This document shows positions 5,642 to 12,752 of a DNA stretch of 12,752 nt, piece after piece (positions within the stretch are counted from its first letter, which is position 1; the number at the start of each line of letters is the position of its first letter). The position numbers and the translations under genes are program-made. The notes below the pieces were generated by a model that saw only the letters and a list, made by a program, of their open reading frames with translations, was not told the origin of the DNA and ran no database searches. The DNA is taken from NCBI GenBank assembly GCA_003220855.1, contig QHTP01000013.1, positions 1 to 12,752 on the forward strand, read 5' to 3'. This stretch comes from Gemmatimonadota bacterium (GTDB lineage Bacteria; Gemmatimonadota; Gemmatimonadetes; Gemmatimonadales; GWC2-71-9).

Positions 5642-6506
5642 CGGGGGGCTCCACCCGCGCCAGTTCCGCCGTGAGCTTCTCGAGCGCCACCACGCGCGTG
5701 TCGCCGCCCCCGCCTTCCCCTTCCACGCGGAGCGTCACGGTCTCGCGGAAGATGTCCACGGCGAGCACGCGCTCGGCGCCCGCGGCGGTCCGCAGCACCC
5801 TGCCCTCTTTGGGGAAGCGCTTGCGGGTCTGCACGTAGAAGTCGTGCTCGTAGCGCAGGCAACAGAGCAGGCGCCCGCAGCCGCCCGAGATTTGCGACGG
5901 GTTGAGCGAGAGGTGCTGATCCTTGGCGAGCGACAGGCTCACGGGCCGGAGCTCCGGCAGCCAGCTCGAGCAGCAGTACTGCCGGCCACACCGGCCCACG
6001 CCGTCGAGGCGTTTGGCTTCGTCGCGCGCCCCGATCTGGCGTAGCTCGATGCGCGCGTGGAACAGGCTCGCCAGGTCCCGCACCAGCGCGCGGAAGTCCA
6101 CGCGCTGCTCGGCGGTGAAGTAGACGGTGAGCTTCTTCTTGTCCCACTGCCACTCGGCATCGGAGACCTTCATCGGCAGGCTGTGCTGTCGCACGCGGTC
6201 CATGGCCTTGCGGCGCACGTCGGTTTCGTCGCGCTCGAGTCCGGCGGCGACGGCGGCGTCGCCGGCGGTGGCGCGGCGCAGCACCTTGCGCGTGACCGGC
6301 GGGGGAGCCTGGGCGAGGCTGCAGCCGCTGCACCCGGTGCCGCATTTCTTCGCCGCCACGGGCCCGAGCGCCGACACCCGGCCGAGGTCTTCCCCCCGCT
6401 CGACCTCCACGATCACGGCCTCGTGCAGGGCGAGCGGCTCGGGTGAGGGCCAGGTGAAGTATTCTTTGCGGTTCCCTTTGAACCGGACTTCGACGACCTC
6501 GATCAA
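5634..6506 (-). CDS. ricT: PSP1-domain protein, RicT/YaaT family
   Basis: The 290-residue protein belongs to the PSP1 family, whose Bacillus member RicT (YaaT) forms an iron-sulfur complex with RicA and RicF that assists RNase Y in mRNA maturation. The conserved parts are the start (VEVRFKGNRKEYF), a KLTVYFTAEQRVDFRALVRDLA stretch spanning about 125-146, and the two cysteine knots CGRQYCC (173-179) and CGRLLCCLRYE (210-220). There is also an extra N-terminal cluster C55-x3-C59-x2-C62. The start is TTG at 6506, nine nt after the accA stop and in the same frame as accA; only a weak GTGAG-type Shine-Dalgarno precedes it, so coupling to accA translation is likely. In Firmicutes ricT commonly lies near holB and metG; here metG follows directly but holB is absent. 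No RicA or RicF gene is in the window. Confidence 0.9.
   Translation of the reverse strand: MIEVVEVRFKGNRKEYFTWPSPEPLALHEAVIVEVERGEDLGRVSALGPVAAKKCGTGCSGCSLAQAPPPVTRKVLRRATAGDAAVAAGLERDETDVRRKAMDRVRQHSLPMKVSDAEWQWDKKKLTVYFTAEQRVDFRALVRDLASLFHARIELRQIGARDEAKRLDGVGRCGRQYCCSSWLPELRPVSLSLAKDQHLSLNPSQISGGCGRLLCCLRYEHDFYVQTRKRFPKEGRVLRTAAGAERVLAVDIFRETVTLRVEGEGGGGDTRVVALEKLTAELARVEPPVA
5649..5652 (-). promoter_or_regulatory. Shine-Dalgarno deciding the TTG start of metG
   Basis: On the minus strand GGAG lies 7 nt before the TTG at 5641 and inside the last codons of ricT. No ATG or GTG lies nearby in frame before the conserved FYLTTAI segment, so the rare TTG start is well supported. Confidence 0.65.
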
Positions 6507-6515
6507 CGGATCAAC

Positions 6516-7474
<959 letters not shown>

Positions 7475-7475
<1 letters not shown>

Positions 7476-10400
7476 CAGGTTGTCCGCACCAGGTGCACGT
7501 GCTCGGGGCCGAGCAGGTCCCGCAGCGCGCCGAGGAGCTCGTCGTCCACGGCGACCCGCAGGGAGCGACTGCGCAGCCGGGCGGCACTGACCCCGGGCGC
7601 AAGCCCGGGGACGCCTCCATGCCCGTTCTCCTCCTCCCACCATTCGACCAGCACCGGCGCGGGTCCCGGATGCGCGGCGCACAGCGCTGCCACCGCGCGG
7701 CTGGCCCCGGGCGGGGGCGGCGCCAGCGGAGACCAGCGCAGCGCCACGCCGATCGCGCCGGCCGTCTTCAGGTCGTCGAGCGGCTGCGCGACCTCCACGA
7801 TGAACGGCGCCTGCTCCTCGTCGCGGTCGCGCCCGCTGTAGCCGCCCGACAACAGCAGCGCCGCATCCGGGCGGATCACCTCGTTCAGCTTGGCCCACGC
7901 CTCGGGGAACACCAGCGCCTCCGCCGTGCCGTGAAAGTCTTCGAGCGTGAGTCGCGCGTACTCGGCGCCCGACTTCTTGGAGATCTGTCGCTTCACCACC
8001 GTCACCACGGCCCCGATCCGGACCTTCTGGTCGCTCCATTGGCTCAGGGTGGCGGTGGTGCGGGTCCCGAAAAGCTCCACCTCCGCGCCGTACCGCGCGA
8101 GGGGGTGCCCGGAAATGAAGAAGCCGAGCACGGCCTTCTCGCGGGCGAGCCGCTCGTGCTCTGACCGGGGAGGGACCTCGGGGAGCGGGGTTCGGGGCTC
8201 GGGGCTCGGGGTGTCGCCGCCGAAGAGGGCGTGCTGCCCCGAGTCCCGCTCCGCCTGGCGGGCCTGGGCCTCGGCGAAGGTGTGCTCGAGCGCCGCCACC
8301 AGCTGGGCGCGGTGGCCGCCCAGGGCGTCGCACGCGCCCGCGTCGACGAGCGCCTCGATCACGCGCTTGTTGCAGAGCCGCAGGTCGATGCGCTCGCACA
8401 GCTCCACCAGCGAGCGGTATGGTCCGGCCGCCTGCCGGCCCGCGAGGATCGACTCGATGGCGCCCTCGCCCACGTTCTTGATCGCGCCCAGGCCGAAGCG
8501 GATACGCCGGTCGCCCACCACCGTGAACTTGAAGCCCGACTCGTTCACGTCGGGGGGGAGGACGTCGAGACCCAGCTCGCGCGCCTCGTTGATGTAGCGG
8601 ACCACGTTGTCGGTGTTGCCGATCTCCGACGACAGCAGCGCGGCCATGAACTCCGCGGGGTAATGCGCCTTGAGCCACGCCGTCTGGTAGGAGAGCACGG
8701 AGTAGGCGACCGCGTGGGACTTGTTGAACCCGTAGCGCCCGAACGTCTCGATCTGCGCGGCGATGTCCTCGATCGCACGCCGGTCGTGCCCCAGCGCCAG
8801 CGCGCGCTGCACGAAGCGGCCGAGTTCGTGCTGGATCAGCTCCTTGTCCTTCTTGCCGACTGCCTTGCGCAGCACGTCGGCTTCGGCGAGCGAGAAGCCG
8901 GCGAGCACGTTCGCGATGCGCATCACCTGCTCCTGGTAGGTGATGACCCCGTACGTCGGCTTGAGAATCTCCTCCAGCGCGGGATGGGGGTAGCGGACCG
9001 GCTCGCGGCCCAGCTTGCGGTTGATGAAGACGAGATGCATCCCGGTATCGAGGGGTCCGGGCCGGAGCAGCGCGTTGGTCGCGACCAGGTCGTCGAACCG
9101 GTCGCATTTCATGTTCCGGAGACAGTCGGTGGCGAGCGGCGACTCGAACTGGAAGACGCCGGCCGTCCGCCCCGATCCCAGCAGCCGGTAGACTTCGGGG
9201 TCCTCGAGATCCAGGGCGTTCATGTCGAGCGTCGTGCCGTGCCGCGCGGCGACCATTGCCACCGCGTCGTGAATCACGGTGAGCGTGCGGAGCCCGAGCA
9301 CGTCGATCTTGAGCATCCCCACCTGCTCGAGCGCCACCATGTCGTACTGGGTGATGATGGCGTCCGGCTCCTGGGGGGCGAGGCATACGGGGACGTAGTC
9401 GGTGAGCGGGCCGGGCGCGATCACCACGCCCGCCGCGTGAACCGACGCGTGACGGGCCAGTCCCTCGATCCGCGTCCCCAGCTCGAGGATCTTGCGCAGC
9501 CGCTCGTCCTGGCGGACGAGCTGCTTCAGCTCCGGGGATCGCTCCGGGGCGTCCGCCAGCGAGGTGGTCACGCCCGGCCCCGCGGGAATCAGCTTGGTGA
9601 AGCGATCGACCTCGCCCGGCTCGACGCGCAGGGTGCGCGCCACGTCGCGGAACGCGGCGCGCGCCTTGAGCGTCCCGAAGGTGATGATCTGACCGACCGA
9701 ATCCCGGCCGTAGCGCTCGCGCACGTACTGAATCACCTCGCCCCGTCGCTCGAAGCAGAAGTCGAGGTCGATGTCCGGCATCGAGATGCGCTCGGGGTTC
9801 AGGAACCGCTCGAACAGCAGGTCGAACTTGAGGGGGTCGATGTCCGTGATCCCCAGCGCGTACGCCACCAGCGAGCCCGCCGCCGAGCCGCGCCCCGGCC
9901 CCACGGGGATCGCGCGGTCCTTCGCGGCTTTCACGATGTCGTAGACGATCAGGAAATAGCCCGCGTACCCGGTGTGCGAGATGACGCTCAGCTCGTAGTC
10001 GAGGCGCTCCGCGACGGGGCCCGGGAGCGGATCGCCGTAGCGGGCGAGAGCGCCCGCCCGCGCCAAGTGGACGAGCAGGTCGTTGTCGGAGGCGAATTCC
10101 GCCGGGCGCGGGTACTGCGGCAGGAAGTAGCGCTTCTCGAAGTCGAACTCGCACAGCTCCGCGACGCGTGCGGTCTCGGCCAGCACATCCGGGCGGTCGG
10201 GGAAGAGCGCGCCCATCTCCGACTCCGACTTGACGTAGCTCTCCTGGCCGAAAAAGCGAAACCGGTTGGGATCGTCCAGGTCCTTGCCCGTGCCGATCGC
10301 GAGCAGCACGTCGTGCGCCTCGGCGTCTTCCTTCTTCAGGTAATGCGCGTCGTTCGTGGCGACGACCGGGAGACCCAGCTCGGCGGCCAGCTGGTACATG

Positions 10401-10969
10401 CCGGCGGTGACGGTCCGCTCGTCGGCGATCCCGTGGTTCTGCACCTCCAGCCAGAAACCGTCCGGCCCGAACAGGCCGGCGAAGTACTGGGCGCTCGCCT
10501 TGGCCGCCTCGTAGTTGCCCTGCCGCAGGTAGAGGGCGATCTCCCCCGAGAGACACGCCGCGAGGCCGATCACGCCCTCGCGATACTGCTCGAGCACCTC
10601 GCGATCGATGCGAGGCCGGCGGTAATAGCCTTCGAGGAAGCCGATGGACGAGAGCTTGACGAGGTGACGGTAGCCGGTGCGGTTCCGCGCCAGCAGGACC
10701 AGGTGGGAATAGGCCGCGGGCGCGTCGGGCGCCCGCTCACGCTTGTGCCGGCTTCCGAACGCGAGATAGGCCTCGAAGCCGAGAATCGGCCGCAGCTTGC
10801 GCGCCCTGGCCTCGGCGTGGAACTGCCACGCCCCGTGCAGGTTGCCGTGATCGGTGATGGCGAGCGAGTCCATGCCCAGCGCGTGGATCCGGTCGAGCAG
10901 CTCCGGGATCCGGTTGGCGCCGTCGAGGAGGGAGTACTCGCTATGCGTGTGGAGGTGGACGAACGCCAT
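7475..10969 (-). CDS. dnaE: DNA polymerase III subunit alpha, DnaE1 type
   Basis: This 1164-residue protein is the replicative polymerase. The N-terminal PHP domain starts FVHLHTHSEYSLLDG and keeps the nine metal-ligand positions expected for an active PHP nuclease: H7, H9, D16, H41, E66, H89, C139, D207, H209. The palm carries GPGRGSAAGSLVAYALGI (358-375) and PDIDLDF with D401 and D403, and the third catalytic acid is D556 in GMLKIDVLGL. A finger and helix-hairpin-helix region follows, then a Pro-rich linker near residue 925, an OB domain at about 975-1060, and a C-terminal tail ending DDELLGALRDLLGPEHV. The linker is encoded by a G-quadruplex-forming 7-bp tandem repeat, and a hairpin repeat is embedded near residue 1123. 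The ATG at 10969 fits the family start exactly; no Shine-Dalgarno precedes it, and the predicted transcription start lies about 5 nt upstream. It is the first gene of the dnaE-accA-ricT-metG operon. Confidence 0.97.
7591..7610. repeat. Perfect hairpin repeat inside the dnaE 3' region
   Basis: CCCCGGGC (7591-7598) pairs perfectly with GCCCGGGG (7603-7610) around a GCAA tetraloop. The core CCCGGGC, four-base loop, GCCCGGGGAC is shared with hairpin H4 of the intergenic cluster at 2468-2487. In the protein it encodes part of a Gly/Pro/Val-rich insert, GVPGLAPGV, just before the C-terminal segment of DnaE. It looks like a repeat copy tolerated in frame. Confidence 0.6.
8180..8213 (+). repeat. 7-bp tandem repeat with G-quadruplex potential inside dnaE
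   Basis: On the plus strand, five GGGG runs start at 8180, 8187, 8194, 8201 and 8208, exactly 7 nt apart, with 3-nt loops (AGC, TTC, CTC, CTC). This satisfies the standard intramolecular G-quadruplex pattern with four tetrads. The plus strand is the template for dnaE transcription. The complementary strand codes for a Pro/Glu/Ser/Thr-rich linker (PSPEPRTPLPEV, near residue 925) between the polymerase core and the OB domain. Confidence 0.75.
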
Positions 10970-10980
10970 ACGGCTAGCGG

Positions 10981-11009
10981 AAGATATCGGCGCTCACGTG
11001 CATTGTCAA
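10981..11009 (-). promoter_or_regulatory. Promoter of the dnaE operon (sigma70-like), near-leaderless
   Basis: On the minus strand a perfect TTGACA (11004-11009) is followed after exactly 17 nt by TATCTT (10981-10986, four of six bases). The expected transcription start is about 10974, only 4-6 nt before the dnaE ATG at 10969. This agrees with the absence of a Shine-Dalgarno upstream of dnaE. The -35 bases are shared with the divergent promoter of the antiporter gene. Confidence 0.65.
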
Positions 11010-11032
11010 AACCGCGCCGCGCCGGATATTTT
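11003..11032 (+). promoter_or_regulatory. Promoter of the antiporter gene, leaderless, sharing its -35 with the dnaE promoter
   Basis: On the plus strand TTGTCA (11003-11008, five of six) is followed after 18 nt by TATTTT (11027-11032, four of six). The expected start is about 11039-11040, on the A of the ATG at 11040. No Shine-Dalgarno precedes that ATG. The -35 overlaps the TTGACA of the dnaE promoter on the other strand by five bases, so the two polymerases cannot bind together. Confidence 0.55.
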
Positions 11033-11039
11033 GCGCCCG

Positions 11040-12374
11040 ATGCGAGGGCTGGCGAGCCTGTTTGCACTGGGCCTGATGATGGCCCTTTTTCATCGCGTGA
11101 CCGCGGGCGCCGCGCTCGAGGCGCGGGCCACGCTCGCGCTCGGCTTCCTGCTGCTCGCCGCGTTCGTCGGCGGCGACCTCGCCGCCCGCGCTCGGCTGCC
11201 GCGCATCACCGGATATCTGCTGGTCGGGTTCGCCGTGGGTCCGTGGCTCGGCCTGGTGCGGCGCGACGAAGTGGACGCGTTGCGCTTCATCGGCGACGTG
11301 ACGCTCGGCCTGATCGCTCTCGCCGCCGGCGCGGAGCTGGCACTGCCATCGTTGCGCGACCAGCTGGTCGCGCTGGCGCGCCTCGTGGGTGGCGCGATCG
11401 CGTTCCCGCTACTCGTGGTTGCGACGGTACTCCTGTCCGTGAGCCCGTGGTTCCCGCTCACGGCGCACCAGTCACCGGGCGACGCCGTGGCGGTGGCGTT
11501 GGCGCTGGGCGCGCTGTCGGCCGTGTCGTCGCCGGCCGTGGCGATGGGTATGCTCAGCGAGCTCGGGGCCCGCGGCCCGTTCGCTCGGACGCTCCTGGCC
11601 GTCACGGTGTTCAAAGACATAGCCGCGGCGATCCTGTTCACGCTGCTGCTCGCCGCCGGCAAGGTATTCGCCAGCGCGGGCGCGCTGAACGCGACGGTTG
11701 CCGGCAACGCGCTGCTCGGGCTCGCCGCCTCCCTCGCGGTCGGCGCCCTGCTCGGCTACGGCGTGAGTCGCTCCCTCGGGCTGCTGCAGCGCCATGCCGC
11801 GCTGTTCCTGGTGGCCGTCGCCGTGGTCGCGGCCGAGGTCGCGCGACTGGCGCAGCTCGAGACCACCTTGGTAGCGCTCGCCGCCGGGCTCTACCTCGCG
11901 ACCTTCTCGCCCGTCGCCGGCGAGCGGGTGCGTCACGAGCTGAAACGCGGGGGGCCTCCCGTCTACATCTTATTCTTCGTCCTGGCGGGTGCCGGCCTGC
12001 GCGTGAGCGTATTGGCCGAGCTGTGGCCATGGGTGCTGTTGCTGGTCGGGCTGCGGGCCACGAGCCTGCGATACGGCCTGCTCTGGGCCGGGCGGCATCC
12101 GAGCGTGACCCCCGTGCTCGCGCGCGAGGGTTGGCTCGGCCTGGTGCCGCAGGCCGGGAGCGCGCTCGGGCTGGCACAGGTGGCCCGACGCGCCTTTCCC
12201 GAATGGGGGGTCTCGCTCGAGACCCTCGTGGTAGCGATGATTGGAGTGCACGAGGTGGTCGGGCCGATCTGCTTCCGCCGGGCGCTCAGGCGCGCCGGGG
12301 AAATCACGGAGGGCATCGCGGATGCCGAAGGGTCTCCTGGTGGGGCTGTTGGCGCTGTTGGCGGTCGCCTGTAG
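11040..12374 (+). CDS. CPA-superfamily cation/proton antiporter
   Basis: A 444-residue, very hydrophobic protein with about 12 predicted membrane segments, in the Na_H_Exchanger fold family that swaps protons for Na+ or K+ across the inner membrane. Visible features are GDLAARARLPRITGYLLVGF (45-64), the family's first transport helix with a Gly-rich end; LGLIALAAGAELALPSL (89-105); the discontinuous-helix segment SAVSSPAVAMGML (160-172); and TVFKDIAAAILF (189-200). At the ion-binding site, where CPA1 members have Asn-Asp and CPA2 members Asp-Asp, this protein shows K192-D193. There is no TrkA/RCK regulatory domain, so it is a membrane-only form. An open frame continues upstream to 10854, but it runs through the divergent promoter and antisense dnaE, and MRGLASLF at 11040 is the natural start. 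The last 53 nt overlap the next gene. Confidence 0.85.
   Translation: MRGLASLFALGLMMALFHRVTAGAALEARATLALGFLLLAAFVGGDLAARARLPRITGYLLVGFAVGPWLGLVRRDEVDALRFIGDVTLGLIALAAGAELALPSLRDQLVALARLVGGAIAFPLLVVATVLLSVSPWFPLTAHQSPGDAVAVALALGALSAVSSPAVAMGMLSELGARGPFARTLLAVTVFKDIAAAILFTLLLAAGKVFASAGALNATVAGNALLGLAASLAVGALLGYGVSRSLGLLQRHAALFLVAVAVVAAEVARLAQLETTLVALAAGLYLATFSPVAGERVRHELKRGGPPVYILFFVLAGAGLRVSVLAELWPWVLLLVGLRATSLRYGLLWAGRHPSVTPVLAREGWLGLVPQAGSALGLAQVARRAFPEWGVSLETLVVAMIGVHEVVGPICFRRALRRAGEITEGIADAEGSPGGAVGAVGGRL
12308..12312 (+). promoter_or_regulatory. Shine-Dalgarno for the terminal lipoprotein gene, inside the antiporter gene
   Basis: GGAGG lies 9 nt before the ATG at 12322, inside the antiporter coding sequence. 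It is the main reason to accept an overlapping start rather than one after the antiporter stop codon. Confidence 0.75.
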
Positions 12375-12752
12375 CTCGAGCAGCACTCAGCCCAAGCTTG
12401 CGCCGTGCACGGCCACCAGCGCGGGGCAGGTGAGTCTCGCGGTCGCTGGAGATACGGCGATCGATCCCACGCAGTCGGCGGGATGCGCGGTGTTCGGCCC
12501 GAACGGCTCCGCGTCGGTGCTGCAGTATCTCCTGGTGCCGCAGGCGGTGAGCGGCGTGCCGGACGACGAGTCGGCCTTCCTGCTGCACGGTGCCACCGTG
12601 CCGGCGGCCGCTCCCCCGCTCGCTGCCGCGCTCCGGGGCCCAGCAGTCCTTCCGGCGCAGCTGCAGTTTGACCTGACGCTCCGGCGCGCCGAGCGGGAGC
12701 TGGCGAGCCGGGTGGGCGCGCTCAACCGGCCCCAAGCGGCGGCGCCGCTCGC
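12322..12752 (+). CDS. Secreted lipoprotein of unknown function, 5' part (runs off the window)
   Basis: The frame is open to the right edge; 143 residues are visible. It begins MPKGLLVGLLALLAVACSSS: a Lys, a hydrophobic run, and a lipobox-like A-V-A-C with Cys17, followed by a Ser-rich spacer. The mature part has a beta-type look (GQVSLAVAGDTAIDPTQSAG, then VLQYLLVPQAVSGVPDDE) with Cys residues at about 30 and 57 that could form a disulfide, then a Pro/Ala-rich stretch and a charged RRAERELASR helix. I recall this layout from Gemmatimonadota secreted proteins, some of which may carry a protease-like domain further on, but nothing here proves that. The start overlaps the antiporter by 53 nt, and GGAGG 9 nt upstream supports it. 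The two genes are probably co-transcribed. Confidence 0.75.
   Translation, partial: MPKGLLVGLLALLAVACSSSSTQPKLAPCTATSAGQVSLAVAGDTAIDPTQSAGCAVFGPNGSASVLQYLLVPQAVSGVPDDESAFLLHGATVPAAAPPLAAALRGPAVLPAQLQFDLTLRRAERELASRVGALNRPQAAAPL

Noticed and set aside
4703..5674. A 323-codon plus-strand open frame opposite metG
   Set aside because: It is the antisense shadow of a well-conserved methionyl-tRNA synthetase and has no domain of its own.
8180..8213. The 7-bp tandem repeat as a CRISPR or integron-like array
   Set aside because: Units are 7 bp with no spacers and lie inside the dnaE reading frame; it is a minisatellite-type repeat.
7476..10556. Upstream extension of the accA frame to a 1346-residue protein
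   Set aside because: The extension lies wholly inside dnaE in another frame and is low-complexity. AccA's conserved N-terminus begins at the ATG at 7475, which overlaps the dnaE stop.
10854..11039. A longer N-terminus for the antiporter
   Set aside because: It would pass through antisense dnaE and both predicted promoters, and adds Ser/Arg-rich sequence before the natural hydrophobic start.
8231..12433. A 1400-codon open frame on the plus strand
   Set aside because: It runs antisense to dnaE and then out of frame through the antiporter. The product is Arg/Ala/Gly/Val-rich with no recognisable domain; long stop-free shadow frames are expected at this GC content.
12304..12735. Minus-strand open frames at the right edge
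   Set aside because: The plus strand here has a better gene: Shine-Dalgarno, lipobox signal peptide and an open frame to the edge. The minus frames look like shadows.

Overview
The window is a GC-rich, gene-dense bacterial chromosome segment. Two outer-membrane families point to an organism with SusC/SusD-type outer-membrane machinery: a SusD/RagB-like lipoprotein and a small lipoprotein resembling a TonB-receptor plug. Together with a GC-rich coding style, ricT next to metG, and dnaE joined to accA, the best guess is Gemmatimonadota or a close relative. This is inference; no search was possible and there is no rRNA in the window. Most of the region is core chromosome. I see no tRNA, rRNA, CRISPR array, phage gene, transposase or complete insertion sequence, and no gene-free stretch longer than 300 bases.

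Layout, left to right. (1) 1-1017: the 3' part of a SusD/RagB-family gene closed by a textbook intrinsic terminator. (2) 1041-2363: a divergent pair, a 159-aa lipoprotein shaped like an isolated TonB plug (-) and a nucleotidyltransferase-fold protein (+) whose second catalytic acidic residue is Asn. (3) 2364-2949: an intergenic cluster of small hairpins with TGAA-type loops arranged as a nested palindrome, then lemA, which keeps both ends of the family but lacks the middle; a GC hairpin separates it from the convergent operon. (4) 2981-10969, all on the minus strand: dnaE, accA, ricT and metG are tightly packed (1-nt overlap, 9-nt gap, 8-nt overlap), followed after 186 nt by an M23 envelope peptidase with its own possible promoter. 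(5) 10970-11039: a very short divergent promoter region in which the two predicted promoters share their -35 bases and place both transcription starts at or within about 6 nt of the start codons. (6) 11040-12752: a CPA-type cation/proton antiporter whose 3' end overlaps the signal-peptide region of a secreted lipoprotein that runs off the window.

How the genes fit together: dnaE (replication), accA (fatty-acid synthesis), ricT (RNA-processing cofactor) and metG (translation) look like one growth-linked housekeeping operon. Most other genes (SusD-like, plug-like lipoprotein, LemA, M23 peptidase, antiporter, terminal lipoprotein) act at the cell envelope. I found no convincing new multi-gene system. 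The most interesting signals are the nested hairpin element before lemA, the internally shortened LemA, the paired leaderless promoters, and an exactly periodic G-quadruplex motif inside dnaE.
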